A stretch of 64,000 nt of DNA from Heliocidaris erythrogramma (GCA_025617745.1 CM046868.1:16682615-16746614), one strand, 5' to 3'. Positions 1 to 10,305 are shown, counted from the stretch's first letter. Made by a program: numbers and translations. Notes: a model not told the origin generated them from the letters alone.

Positions 1-1914
1 TCATGTTAGTAAAGAAATTGCGGGGTCTGAAAATTACGACTAGTGTTAGTAGTGTTCTGCGTAACATGTAACAACATGGTCATGACCTGCTTCTTGTCTG
101 TCATCGCTCACTGGCCGCACGCGCGGTGCCTTTTCATCTCCTTGTCCATAATGGACATGAGGCAAGTGCGCATTCCTTTCCCCTATTTTCGATGTTTGTT
201 TCCAAACAATTATACTGCGTATCGACTGACAAAGGTGGAATTTTCCTCATTTTATTACTTAGTTATTTTCCTTTTATTTATGACTACTTCATGTTATTCG
301 ATCCCGCTGAATCTCTTTAATATTCTACGATACTTGCTTTTTTGCAAGATATACATGTACTTCCGTTTGTTTTTATTTTCCTGTTTATTATTAATCTGTT
401 TACATTTTTGGTCTTCCAGTTTTCACCTTTCTGTCAAGTTCCGCCAATCTTGTGACTCTTTTGTATAATTGATGTAAAATTCTTGTAGTGAGAAAAGGAA
501 ATGATGTTTTCAAGGAACTTGCTCAATTGAATGAATTGTTTAATTTTTTTTTTTCATAAATTACCATTTCCTCCAAAAAATTTGTTTTTCCCTCTATCAA
601 ACCAATGTGTCCGAAAATATTAATTGGGAACATGTTTTTCCTAAATATGTACTTGCTTGCCCCATTTTTGACATCGTAACTAAATAAGATAATATACATT
701 TGCAAAAGAAATAACAAGAGTTGCTGGTTTTTTGATCTTCGAACTTATTCGGATCTTCTACTTGTTAATTCTATATAATTTATGTAATTACACTTTCACT
801 GGCCAGATTCCTTGATTTCTGTTTTAATACTAAACGTACAAATTGTTGGCTTTTACTTGTCAAATTTGACTTTCCTTATATATGATGATCCATCATAATT
901 ATAGCCAACGTTGTACCCCCCCCCCTTTATCAATATCCCAAGTTTTAAAGAACTGATATCAATGGAGTAGGCTTATACACTAGTTACGTAGCCAAATAGG
1001 CCTACAATGTTAGTGAAAAGAACATTATGTGGCCGAGAAAAAAGCTATGTCCAACGTGCACCCCATCCCCCAAACACACTTCTTCCATTACATGGACATT
1101 AAACAATGAACATCAATAACAACAGACATATTTTGTCTTTACGGCAAAAAATTTAGCACTAACATTCGTGACGGACAAAGATAGCGGACAAAATAACTGT
1201 CTTTCTATACTTTACAATGGTTTGTGTAGACAAAAGAACATATTTTTACTACTAGTAAAATAAGTAGAACAGCTGAACATGCATGTGACACCAGTTCTAC
1301 ATACTAATAGCAGTAAAGGAATGTTCTTTTGACTACCGGAACCATTGTGAAGGGTATACAATGAGGGTTTGTTTTGTCCACTCTCTTTGTCCGTCATGTT
1401 CATAGCGACTCTGTATACAACTGTTGTCAATGGCCAACTGATGACGTAACCAAGTACATGTACAGCATTGATGAAAAGAAACTTTGAACCTTCAACGTTG
1501 ATATTGTACGTTGTACCCGCGATTTGGACATGAGGCATTCGTAAATACGAGACATGGATTGTGAATCCAAATTGTAAAATATAAACTCCCGTAGATCGAT
1601 AGAGAAGTGCAAACTGAATTTTAAAAAAAGATGCGCATGTGGCTTTGTTTCCATTTCTAATCTGTCTCCTTTATTGGCGGCCAGCCGAACGACGTTTATT
1701 AAGGAGACAATGAATCATGCTCTCTGTGTGTTTGTCGATATTTATGTTTGTGTTAAAACACAATAAATACTTCTTTTCTTGACCATTTCAATAGTGCTGT
1801 TTTATCTGAAGGGGCTATGTGGGGATTTTACCATGGACCATTTCCCTTTGTTTCGTCATTTACTATTTATTCTTCTTATTGGGCGAAGGGAGAGCAGGGG
1901 GGGGGGGGGGCAGC
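1..1914. other. No gene recognised; AT-rich unique-looking DNA
   Basis: No domain, intron-exon pattern or repeat boundary is visible on either strand. The open frames here (for example 43-468 +) are leucine/phenylalanine/cysteine-rich translations of AT-rich DNA. A poly-C run lies near 917 and a poly-G run near 1899-1911. Confidence 0.5.
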
Positions 1915-2990
1915 TGAGATATGAATAGCGAAGGTTTTATGAATTAATCGTTGTTGGGAGAGTAAGGAGGAATGTCAGAAATAGTAAAATAAGAGTGTTA
2001 AAGTGGGTTGTGCACGTCTGGTAATGGCATTGATAGCAGGGTCCGAAGAAAAATGAGACGATTTACATGACAAATTAATTTTCCTCCAAATAATTTCGTT
2101 GGGCTGTCTTCAATACAAGAATAATGAAACGCAAACGAAAAGAAGGTGAGATGATTTTAGATCTACTTGACGAATTACTTCTCTAGCTATCGATCGAAAT
2201 AGTTTCATCGGGCTGTCTTCAGGAATTATGAAACGCAAACGATAAAGAGGCAATTTGCTGGACGAATTAATATTGATAAAATTCAAAATAATTTCGTCGG
2301 GCGCCTTCAAGGGAAGAATTATGAAACGCAAATGGAATGGGAAGTCGCCTATATATGCGACAAATATAAAAATAGCGAAGGTTTTATGAATTACTCATTG
2401 AGAATTGTTGAGAGTAAGGAGCCTGTAAGAAACAGTAAAATAGAGTATTAAAAGTGGGTTGTGCACATCTGGTAATGGCATTGGTCCGAAGAAAAACGAG
2501 ACGATTTACTTGACAAATTAATTTTCCTCCTAACGATAATAATTTCGTCGGGTCGTATTCAGAACAAGACTTATGAAACGCAAACTAAACAGGCGAGACG
2601 ATTTACTTGATGAATTAACATAATTTCGTCGGGCCGTCTTCAATACAAGAATTATGAAACGCAAACGAAAAAAGGCGAGACGAATTTAGATCTACTTGAC
2701 GAATTAATTTTCTTGTTAACGATAATAATTTCGTCGGGTCGTCTTCAGAAAAAGACTTATGAAACGCAAACTAAATAGGCGAGACGATTTACTTGACGAT
2801 TTAATTCTCTAGCTATCGATGGAAATAGTTTCATCGGGCTGTCTTCAGGAAAAATGAAACACAAACGATAAGAGGCAATTTGCTGGACAAATTAATATTG
2901 ATAAAATTCAAAATAATTTCGTCTGGCCGCCTTCAAGGAAAGAATTATGAAACGCAAATGGAATGGGAAGTCGCCGATTTATGTGACAAA
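1915..2990. repeat. Diverged tandem repeat with nested periodicity
   Basis: The motif ATGAAACGCAAA (one copy with an A for G) recurs about eight times, near 2123, 2228, 2321, 2572, 2653, 2759, 2855 and 2947, mostly 80-105 bp apart. Each copy is followed by a segment containing GACGATTTACTTGAC and TAATTTCGTCGGG. A larger unit starting TAGCGAAGGTTTTATGAATTA occurs at 1926 and 2373, about 447 bp apart, so a short array appears to have been duplicated as a block. Copies differ by indels and substitutions, so the array is old. No coding capacity is seen. Confidence 0.85.
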
Positions 2991-3063
2991 TATATTCAAA
3001 TGTTGCCGGACTGTGAAATCAAAAGGCAATTTTCCGAAGTTAAATTTTACCAACTGTAACGCA

Positions 3064-3300
3064 GTTGCCTACATCCGGGTTGGGTAGGAAAGAGATTAGT
3101 CCATTTTAATTGGGCCGTCGCGCAGCGTCCGGAGCATAGCGGAAATATACAACAGGGCGGTTTTGAGATGTCTGTCTTTCAGAAAGCGACGGCCTCCGAC
3201 AAGGGGCGACGCAATGCGACGGTCTATTGTGCCGAAAACCGGTGACTGCGTCACTCGCCATCGCGACGCATAAGCGAATTTTGACGGCTTCCCTAACATC
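3064..3300. other. CpG-rich island of unknown origin
   Basis: This roughly 240-bp stretch is clearly richer in G+C and CpG than its surroundings. A 67-codon minus-strand frame (3096-3299) covers it but shows no motif I recognise. It could be a transposon or exon fragment. Confidence 0.35.
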
Positions 3301-3403
3301 TTTAGTGAATTTCTTTGGGCCTAAATCACAAATGTCTTTTCCGAGAAGTAGACAATAATTGTCTTTCTCGTACCAGTTAAATGTTTCAGATGTGGAATAT
3401 AAA

Positions 3404-3556
3404 GCAAATAATCACCTTTTGATTTCAGGCAATGAGACGTACTATCACTTCCTCGGCGATCTGAATGTATAATGCTATCTTTCCTCAGCGACATCCAGAT
3501 TGCCTCGGAAGTGATAGTTTGTCCCATCACCTTCACCAACGGTAATTATTTGCTTA
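3404..3556. repeat. Imperfect foldback (inverted repeat)
   Basis: The left arm beginning GCAAATAATCACC (near 3410) is repeated in reverse complement up to GGTAATTATTTGC (near 3555). The inner parts of the arms share ACTATCACTTCC-like sequence and pair with few mismatches around a short centre near 3472-3490. The two arms are diverged, so this is probably an old palindromic MITE. A separate 9-bp stem, AAAGCGTAT with a 4-nt loop, lies near 3597-3618. Confidence 0.7.
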
Positions 3557-3849
3557 CTCTTATTGAGATATCTATGAATGAATACTCCCATTTACGAAAG
3601 CGTATAGCAATACGCTTTAGTCTAACACTGAGTCTATGGGAGAAAATGAGTCTGGCATTTCCGGTCACTTGCAAGTTTACTTTTGTGAAGCACATGATGA
3701 TTTTGAAGTGCTTTTTTTTTTCCTGGGCTTCATTTTTACACCATATTACATACACTGATAGCATAAAGGCCAGGCAGCTCAGATTTTATCAAGCCTCTAC
3801 AAAGTTACCAAATCACTTAAAATTTTTAGGGTCTGTATATGCATATGAG

Positions 3850-4178
3850 CCCCATGTTAAAATTTGGAAATTTGGAAATTTACTTTCATTTTATTTATTT
3901 ATTTATTCATTAATTATTATTTTATTCTTTAATTTCATGTACGGTATTTTATTATTTTATCATCATTGTTTTATCATTATTTTTTTATTTTATTGTTTTA
4001 TTTACTTATTTATTTCATCTTTTTTATTAATTTTTATTTACTGATTTTTTTCAGTATTTTCTAATTTATATTTTTTTTAAGCATTTTATTACTTTTTTTT
4101 AATTATTAATTTTTATTATTATTTTTTTTTGTTGTTTTGTTTTGTTCTGTTTGGGGTTTTTTTAGTTTTTTTTTTTTT

Positions 4179-4209
<31 letters not shown>

Positions 4210-4215
4210 GGGGTC
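3850..4215. repeat. AT-rich low-complexity tract ending in T-run then G-run
   Basis: The sequence is dominated by TTTATT-type simple sequence, then an uninterrupted T-run of about 20 directly followed by about 30 G. The long plus-strand frame 3472-4044 runs through this tract and is not credible as a gene. Confidence 0.85.
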
Positions 4216-4275
4216 CGATTTAGATTTTGGGTGCCTATCCAACCCAAAGCCTATTAGTGTCTAGCCCTACATGTA
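4216..4275 (+). mobile_element. Possible hAT-like 3' terminus
   Basis: The segment ends TTAGTGTCTAGCCCTACA. This resembles another putative terminus at 47056-47073 (TTAGTGTCGAGCCCTG), and CAGGGCTNGACACTAA reads as a hAT-type terminal inverted repeat. No left end was found, so this is a fragment at best. Confidence 0.4.
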
Positions 4276-4815
4276 TTTTTACTGAAAATAGGATTGACCA
4301 TGATTCAATACTAAAATTACATTATATATTTCTTTCTATCTGGAATTTCCATGTGCAGCTTTTTCTTTTCATGCACTCTAAAAACTAAAGTGTTAAATCA
4401 CCATTTAAAAGGAACAAGGAGTGACCACTTTTTCAAATTGGTAGATTAACTCTTTTAACCTGCTGGAATCAGCCTTTATAGTGTTATATCCAGCATGTTA
4501 AAATAGTAATACCATTTTGAAAGATTGTTAAGTCTGTGAATTTTTGTAATCAGAAAGGGTCTACGCATGAATTTTTCTTAAAATTAATTTCATTTTTCTC
4601 ATTCTTTCAGTCATGAGTCAGAAGAATTCATTAAACACATTTACAAGTTTCTAATTGTGTACCTACATGATATCAGCTAATTCCCAAACTGCCACAGTCA
4701 GATAAAGGGCTATCAATTTTTTTCAAGCTCCTCATTCACCCCTACTCCATTTTCATGGTTTGTAGTTGCTATGAATAGGGAGAATCTGGCATATCCATAG
4801 AAAACAGATCATTAT
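4276..4815. other. No gene recognised; left flank of DIRS-A
   Basis: AT-rich DNA with no domain or repeat boundary seen. The base pairs next to DIRS-A read ATCATTA; the far flank after 10619 reads CAGCAGTC, with TA as the only sequence shared across both junctions. Confidence 0.5.
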
Positions 4816-5015
4816 GTATGCTCAGTAGTGAACATTTTATCTACGAGTGAGCTTCACTTACCTATCCAATAACAAGTGCCATTATTCTTTGCCAGAAGAA
4901 TTCCCTCGGCTATTAAAAAATTGACCTTTTGACCCTGGCAGCCCTGCTAGCCACCTGGGAAACCCCGCACACTCGCGCTATAAGAATCCCCACATGTTAT
5001 AAAACATCCTCTTTC
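4816..5015 (-). repeat. DIRS-A 3' (right) inverted terminal repeat
   Basis: Positions 4851-5015 are the reverse complement of 10440-10604. The outer 35 bp (4816-4850), containing AGTAGTGAACATTTTATC, are specific to this end. They reappear only as the complement inside the ICR, which is how DIRS elements store the end sequence lost during replication. Confidence 0.93.
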
Positions 5016-5048
5016 GGAGCCGGCATAGCAGATAAAATGCCGCAGAGT

Positions 5049-5065
5049 GGGGAAGGAGGGAGGGG
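5049..5065. promoter_or_regulatory. Conserved purine tract beside the ICR (DIRS-A)
   Basis: GGGGAAGGAGGGAGGG lies between the 3' terminal repeat and the ICR. The identical 16-mer sits in the same place in the diverged DIRS-B (27898-27913) and DIRS-C (33931-33946). On the coding strand it is a C/T tract. Role unknown; a priming or structural (four-stranded) role is an inference. Confidence 0.7.
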
Positions 5066-5069
5066 TCCC

Positions 5070-5166
5070 ATAGGTAAGTGAAGCTCACTCGTAGATAAAA
5101 TGTTCACTACTGAACATACATATCTACTTCCTTTCGCTTCACTTACCTATCCAATAACAAGTGCCA
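5070..5166 (-). repeat. DIRS-A internal complementary region (ICR)
   Basis: Two abutting blocks: 5070-5119 is the reverse complement of the outer 3' end (49 of 50 bases, mismatch at C4821), and 5121-5166 is the reverse complement of the outer 5' end (46 of 46). Reading the block in reverse predicts the joint of the circular intermediate, AAGTAGATATGTATG. In the known DIRS1 model this region templates completion of both ends and circle closure. Confidence 0.93.
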
Positions 5167-5325
5167 GATTCCAACAGACAATATGGCGGAGGGACTGCGG
5201 CACAACATACGTACTCAACTTCAGGACGGAAGACAGACCCATGAACCACAAGAAGGTCTCTACCGAACCAACAAAACGTACGAAAAAAGGGGGCTACCAG
5301 GGCAGCGGAGAAGTCAAAGCACCAG

Positions 5326-8178
5326 TCACTTTCTATTAGGGCAGGAAAGGACAGCTGATGCAAAAGCAGCTTCCTTAGACATAACATCAGATAGGTAAAA
5401 GGAAGTGAAAGTATTGGGGTTATGCCAATAGGCCGCTTTCAAAATATCCTCGAGGGGAACCCCCTGGAACAGGGCCCAAGAGGAAGCCACCCCTCTCGTA
5501 TCATGGGCACGAACCTGAGAGAGAAGGGTGGAATCTCCCCCAGACCTAATCGCTTGAACAATCCAGCGAGAAATGGTGTCTGGTGAAACAGCTCCATGAG
5601 GAGCAGGAATGCTGACAAAGAGTTGCTCCGATCTACGAATTGCCTGGGTTCTATGAATATACCACTTCAACGCCCTTACAGGGCACCACAACTTGTCTTG
5701 CTCAATCGATGAGAAAGACTTGAGCGAAGGAATGAACACTTCACCAGGGGACGAAGTCATAGTTTGATTTTTAGCCACAAACTTAGCGTGAGGGATAAGT
5801 CTAACACCATGTTTTTCCCAACGGATATGGCCAGGACTTACTGTCAATGCATGGAGGAAACTACGCCTCCTTCCAGAAGCTACTGCCAACAGAAATACAG
5901 TCTTCACTGTTAGGTTCATCAGAGAACTAGCGTCCATCGGTCCAAAGGGAGCTTTAGCTAAAGCACGCAACACCCGTGACAAACCCCAAGACGGGCTCAA
6001 CCTAGCCTGAGGGGGTTTAGAAAGGAACAAAGATTTTACGAGCCTAGAGAGGTACTTGGAAGAGCTCAGCGTTTCTCCATCCTGAAATTTACCTTCATGG
6101 ATGGCTGAAATAGCGGACCTGTAGCCTCGAATCGTAGATATGGCTAGGTTCTTATCAAACAGATGAATCAAAAAGTCTGCTATCTCCCCTAGAGGAGCAG
6201 AGGTCGGATCAACTTGGTGGTCGTTGCACCATCTGACGTAGTATTGTAGTCTAGAGTCATAAGTATTCCTCGTTGATTGTCTGAGGAATTTCGCTGAGAG
6301 ATCGGCAGCTCTGCTAGAAAGGCCTGCCTGAGTCGCCATTGACCTGAAATGATCCATAACGTCAATTTTAGGCTGGGAAGATTTGGATGATAGATCGTCG
6401 TCCCCGGTTGCCGCAGAAGATCTGCTTCGTCCGGGAGAACTACCGGGGGATGAATCAGGAGACTCGTCAGAGTCGGGAACCAAGGGCGTTTGGGCCACCA
6501 AGGGGCCACCAGCAAGAGGTTCGCTTCGTCCCTCATCACTTTCTGAAGCACCTTGGGAATCATTACAAAGGGGGGGAAAGCATAGCCCAGGATGTTTCTC
6601 CATGATATCGAAAGAGCATCCATGGCCAGGGCTGCCGGATCTTTGTGGTTCGTGCAATAAACCGGTAGTTGTGTATTCAGGGCCGACGCAAACAAGTCGA
6701 CCTGTGGGGGACCGTACCTGCTGAATATGAGGTTCGCGACCACTGGGTCCAGTTGCCATTCCGATGGTAGGCAACTCCCCCTGGAGAGGAAATCCGCAAT
6801 GTAGTTGTCCTTCCCGGGGATGTGAGACGCAATTAATCTGGTTTGGATGGAATCGCACCACTCCAGGATCTCTAAGGTCAAAATGCACAAACTTCTTGAC
6901 CTTGTTCCCCCTTGCCTGTTTAGATAAGAGACCACCGTAAGATTGTCCGATCTTATCAACACCACCTGACCCTGAATCTTGTCCTTGAACCCGAGCAGGG
7001 CATAACGAACTGCCAGCATTTCCAGAATATTGATGTGGAAGGACTTTTCCTCTCCCTTCCAACAACCTTGAATCATCTCTGTACCCAACACTGCACCCCA
7101 ACCCTGGTTCGATGCGTCTGTGTAAATAACCAGAGAAGGAGTTGGATTGACAAACTGATTTCCTACCTGAAAATGATGGGGATTGAGCCAAACTCGGAGA
7201 GCTTCCGCCATCGAATCTGTCAGAAAGATGAGTTTGTGTACAGGATCCCTGTGGGGACGATATTGACTGAGGAGCCCCAATTGTATCATTCTCATCTTCC
7301 GTTGGCAATTGGGAACTGTGTCTAAAAGACTCGCTAGATACCCTAGGAACTGAAGCCAAATAAGGGCTGTCGACCTTGGTCTGTCGAGAATGGACAGTCC
7401 TACCTGCTTTATCCTGTCCACCCTGTGGGCGAGGGGACGAGCAAGCTGGTACCGGAGATCCAGCTTTGCGCCTAGAAATTCTGGATGTTGGGAAGGGGTT
7501 AGATGAGACTTCTCGAAATTTATTATAAACCCCAACCTTGTGACCAGTTCTATTGTCATGTCTATGTGACGACGTAGGTTGTGTTCGGAGTCCGCCACTA
7601 ATAGCCAGTCGTCCAGATAAACAAATATTTTGATGCCTCTTTCTCGTAAGTGTGAGGCGATGACCTGCACGATACGCGTGAAAATGCGTGGGGCCGAGTT
7701 TAGTCCGAATGGTAGAGCCCGGTATTAATACACTTCGTTTCCTACGGCAAACCCGAACAGGTGTTGAGCCGAGTGAGCAATAGGGACGTGCAAGTAAGCG
7801 TCCTTTAAGTCCAATGTAGCAGCCCATTCGTTTGGTTTGAGGAGGGGAAGAATGGTGGCTAGGTTTTCCATTTTGAAGGTAGAGTTTGCTATGTACTGGT
7901 TTAGTCTTTTGAGATTTAGAACCATGCGGAAACCTCCAGTCCTTTTGGGGGTTAGGAACACTGGCGAGAGAATCACATTTCTCCCTTCGGGAACTCGTAC
8001 TATGGCCTTCTTGCAAAGTAGTGCATTTATTTCCTCTAGCAAGGCCTTTCTCTTTTGAGGATGAAGAGGTAATTTTGTTCTGTTGTGCAATTTTGGTAGA
8101 AATTTTAACCTTACGAGGGGAACATAGCCTTTCTGAATTATTGATAGAATCATTTTGTCTGATGTGACTTGTGTTCAT
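5326..8178 (-). CDS. DIRS-A tyrosine recombinase frame (YR)
   Basis: This 950-codon open frame ends in a DIRS-type tyrosine recombinase, the enzyme that inserts the circular DNA copy into the genome. The recognisable domain occupies about the last 340 residues (coding roughly 5326-6357). A core-binding-like part contains ADFLIHLFDKN and STIRGYRSAI. The catalytic part holds arginine in VASGRRRS (about residues 770-772), the HDTR box (H892, R895), H919 in YWHNPNTF, and the nucleophile Y928 in SFYLSD, so the R-HxxR-H-Y set is complete. The first roughly 600 codons overlap the RT/RNase H gene in another frame and look like a non-domain translation; similar ORF2/ORF3 overlap is known for DIRS1. 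The true start may be an internal ATG such as the one near 6357. No frameshift or stop is seen in the catalytic domain. Confidence 0.9.
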   Translation of the reverse strand: MNTSHIRQNDSINNSERLCSPRKVKISTKIAQQNKITSSSSKEKGLARGNKCTTLQEGHSTSSRREKCDSLASVPNPQKDWRFPHGSKSQKTKPVHSKLYLQNGKPSHHSSPPQTKRMGCYIGLKGRLLARPYCSLGSTPVRVCRRKRSVLIPGSTIRTKLGPTHFHAYRAGHRLTLTRKRHQNICLSGRLAISGGLRTQPTSSHRHDNRTGHKVGVYNKFREVSSNPFPTSRISRRKAGSPVPACSSPRPQGGQDKAGRTVHSRQTKVDSPYLASVPRVSSESFRHSSQLPTEDENDTIGAPQSISSPQGSCTQTHLSDRFDGGSSPSLAQSPSFSGRKSVCQSNSFSGYLHRRIEPGLGCSVGYRDDSRLLEGRGKVLPHQYSGNAGSSLCPARVQGQDSGSGGVDKIGQSYGGLLSKQARGNKVKKFVHFDLRDPGVVRFHPNQINCVSHPREGQLHCGFPLQGELPTIGMATGPSGREPHIQQVRSPTGRLVCVGPEYTTTGLLHEPQRSGSPGHGCSFDIMEKHPGLCFPPLCNDSQGASESDEGRSEPLAGGPLVAQTPLVPDSDESPDSSPGSSPGRSRSSAATGDDDLSSKSSQPKIDVMDHFRSMATQAGLSSRAADLSAKFLRQSTRNTYDSRLQYYVRWCNDHQVDPTSAPLGEIADFLIHLFDKNLAISTIRGYRSAISAIHEGKFQDGETLSSSKYLSRLVKSLFLSKPPQARLSPSWGLSRVLRALAKAPFGPMDASSLMNLTVKTVFLLAVASGRRRSFLHALTVSPGHIRWEKHGVRLIPHAKFVAKNQTMTSSPGEVFIPSLKSFSSIEQDKLWCPVRALKWYIHRTQAIRRSEQLFVSIPAPHGAVSPDTISRWIVQAIRSGGDSTLLSQVRAHDTRGVASSWALFQGVPLEDILKAAYWHNPNTFTSFYLSDVMSKEAAFASAVLSCPNRK

Positions 8179-8486
8179 TGGTGGGCAAATTTTTGCAGTC
8201 TGCCCCCGACTGGGGGATGCCCTGTTTTGGGGTATTGATAGTCAGGAATGATAGGGGTAGTCCCGCGGGACCTGGTTCTTGTTGGTGGGGCCCAAGTTTT
8301 GGCCCCGGGATTTATCGGTCTGCCTTCTGGCAAATCCCCTTTTTCCCCCTCTGGGGGCCTCGTAAGAGCGACCGAACACTTGATCGGGTGGGGGAGGTCT
8401 CGAGAAGTCCCTAGACTTTCTATCATCTCGAAAGGGACCCGACTGAAATTGTTTGTCCCGAGGCGACTGGCGGGAATGACGGTCAT
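6189..8486 (-). pseudogene. DIRS-A RT / RNase H / methyltransferase-like frame, two in-frame stops
   Basis: This frame copies the element RNA into DNA. From N to C terminus it shows the GGRL-K-F entry motif just upstream of RT, finger and palm motifs (SPVFLTPKRTGGFRMVLNLK; ATLDLKDAYLHVPI), the catalytic YLDDWLL, RNase H (YTDASNQGWGAVLG, then RSDNLTVVSYLNRQGG), and a C-terminal domain with VDLFAS, DAL-W and AFPPF. That last block sits where DIRS elements carry a Dam-like methyltransferase; the usual DPPY is not seen. The frame overlaps the 3' end of gag upstream and the YR gene downstream. Two nonsense codons interrupt an otherwise continuous frame: TGA at 8175-8177, where relatives usually have tryptophan, and TAA at 7725-7727 between the VGNEVY and YRALPFGL motifs. 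Both look like single-base decay, so RT should be non-functional unless stops are bypassed. Confidence 0.9.
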
Positions 8487-10305
8487 CTTTGGTGAGTTTA
8501 TACACCGTTTTGGCGGCTGTGCTCGAGGCCGAAATGTTTTCGTCCAGGACGGCCTGGAGTCTGCCCGAGAAAATATCCGGTCCAGAAAGGGGAAGCTCTC
8601 TTAGAGCCTTATCCGCTTCTTTCTCAAGCTTAAGATGTTCTAACACTCTATCTCGGCGATGGTTAGTGCAAAGTAGGGCCGTACGAGAAGCCTGTTCAAA
8701 CTGCATATCAGAAGTGCGAAGCAGCAAATCTGAGATCTTCTTTCGGTCTTCTGCCGAAATAGCTAGGCGGTCTGATTCGCGCAGAGCCGTAATCAAATAA
8801 CTCTGGTACGCAGCCAGACGCATAGAAGAGCGAGCTGCCCTATCAATGAATGTCAGACGATCTTCTGACTTTTTGAACGAGCGATTCCTCATTGGGTTGA
8901 ATTTGCTCTTCCGAGAGCGGGCGTCTACCACGCGAAAAGCAGACTCGGGTATACGCGGAGTGCTAAAAATTTTTTCATAATCTCCGCTGTCGAATCTATA
9001 GCCCGCTTGCACCTCCTTGCGGTACGGACGGAGATGGTAAGAACGGCCAGCTAAGTTATTATAACATGATGAGAAGGGGGCATCCAGTTTCACCGCACTT
9101 CCCTTCTGAGCAGGAGACTTCAACTCTGAGTCTATGCAAAATATAGGCTGTGTTTCGTTATCCTCACCACGAGAGGTCGACTGAGACTTTAGTTGAGGGC
9201 AGTATTTTATTACCAAGTCGGCCGCTGATAAAATCTCTTTGTTGGGAGTCCGCTGCTCGTATTCGGTTGGGGTGGATTCTTGTGACTGAGAACTTCTAAC
9301 ACTCCCAAAATTCTCCGATCTAGCGGACACAGAATACAGGGAAAAGCTTTCCCCCTCATCGCCCCATTTATTCGCACGTGACGCCAATTGGGGCTGATGA
9401 TAACCAAGCTCCTCATCAGACACTTCGGTTAAATGAATAGAAGCGGGAGCAGGATGTGACCGACCCCCAAGATCAGCCGATTCACGGTAGCGGGGCTTAT
9501 CGGTACGACGAGAGCAATCCCGAGATTTCCTGGCGGGGAGGGAGTCTTCCCTACCACCAGCGGGAACCGTCCCCTGCCGAGCGGGGAGGTCCTCCCGTTC
9601 CGGCGAGTCTGGCGGGGGGCGCGAGACGGTATGCGGTGCTGAAGAGCTACGGGGACCTGTCGAATCACCCGCGATTGCGGGTAGGGTCTGCGTAGCTGAA
9701 AAAACATGAGAAGAGTTCCCCGAACCTGTCGTATCCCCTGCCCGAGCAGGGAGGGTTCCGGAGAATTGTTGAGCGAAAGCTGACATGGCCTGAAAAAAGA
9801 AGTTGCAGGCCTCCGCGGAATCAGGAAGAGACGAGCTCGGGGCCCCGAGAGCGGGACCCACGCCCGGTACTACACGTTGCGGAGCTCCCGATGGGAGCTC
9901 GGGTTCTAACGATTGACGTCCCGTAACTCGGGACTGAGCCTCAGAGCCGGAGGGGGTGTTGTTATCACCCACGACCTCGGACTGCTGAACACTAGCCTTA
10001 GCTATGGAGGTGGTTAATTTTTTAGAACCATCAACCTCGAGCAGGCTATCGGACTTATGTTTGGAGGTGGTAGACAGTTTACCATCGACCTCGCTTTTGT
10101 TTTTGGGTTTAGCCCCCGTTTTAGTCTTTTTCGGAGGGGGAACCTTCGGAGGGTTAGCGCCGGGCTGGGACGGCCGCTTTCTCCCTCCACTGCTGCTGTT
10201 CGACCGCGGCGCCGAACGGGAAGAAGAGGAGGCTTGATCGAGCGCCTCGGCTAAAGTTAGGTTTTCTTTCGTCATAATTACGACTAAGAAGAAAACTAGA
10301 AACAA
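8242..10305 (-). CDS. DIRS-A gag-like protein
   Basis: An uninterrupted 687-codon frame forms the 5'-most gene of the element, in the gag position of DIRS retrotransposons. The likely start is the second methionine (MTKENLTLAEALDQ, ATG at 10275), since the first ten residues before it are a hydrophobic run unlike a gag start. The N-terminal half is low-complexity and rich in serine, proline, glycine and basic residues. The middle contains AARSSMRLAAYQSYLITALR, which has a counterpart in DIRS-C gag (RAGMRLAAFQGFLSDLGSRA), so this helix is probably the conserved core. The C terminus is basic and arginine/glycine-rich (RGGKRGFARRQ), plausibly for RNA binding. No CCHC zinc knuckle is visible. Its last 80 or so codons overlap the RT frame. 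Confidence 0.85.
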   Translation of the reverse strand: MFLVFFLVVIMTKENLTLAEALDQASSSSRSAPRSNSSSGGRKRPSQPGANPPKVPPPKKTKTGAKPKNKSEVDGKLSTTSKHKSDSLLEVDGSKKLTTSIAKASVQQSEVVGDNNTPSGSEAQSRVTGRQSLEPELPSGAPQRVVPGVGPALGAPSSSLPDSAEACNFFFQAMSAFAQQFSGTLPARAGDTTGSGNSSHVFSATQTLPAIAGDSTGPRSSSAPHTVSRPPPDSPEREDLPARQGTVPAGGREDSLPARKSRDCSRRTDKPRYRESADLGGRSHPAPASIHLTEVSDEELGYHQPQLASRANKWGDEGESFSLYSVSARSENFGSVRSSQSQESTPTEYEQRTPNKEILSAADLVIKYCPQLKSQSTSRGEDNETQPIFCIDSELKSPAQKGSAVKLDAPFSSCYNNLAGRSYHLRPYRKEVQAGYRFDSGDYEKIFSTPRIPESAFRVVDARSRKSKFNPMRNRSFKKSEDRLTFIDRAARSSMRLAAYQSYLITALRESDRLAISAEDRKKISDLLLRTSDMQFEQASRTALLCTNHRRDRVLEHLKLEKEADKALRELPLSGPDIFSGRLQAVLDENISASSTAAKTVYKLTKDDRHSRQSPRDKQFQSGPFRDDRKSRDFSRPPPPDQVFGRSYEAPRGGKRGFARRQTDKSRGQNLGPTNKNQVPRDYPYHS

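Noticed and set aside
43-468. 141-codon plus-strand frame
   Set aside because: Leucine/phenylalanine-rich translation of AT-rich DNA; no domain and no splice or promoter support.
3472-4044. 190-codon plus-strand frame
   Set aside because: Its second half is translated TTTATT simple sequence; no domain, and the first half overlaps a foldback.
4816-5119. Separate 300-bp MITE left of DIRS-A
   Set aside because: Its right 50 bp are one half of the DIRS-A ICR and its left part is the 3' terminal repeat; the same layout occurs in DIRS-B.
6383-10254. Plus-strand frames across DIRS-A (for example 6383-6724, 10004-10237)
   Set aside because: They are antisense shadows of the gag, RT and YR genes.
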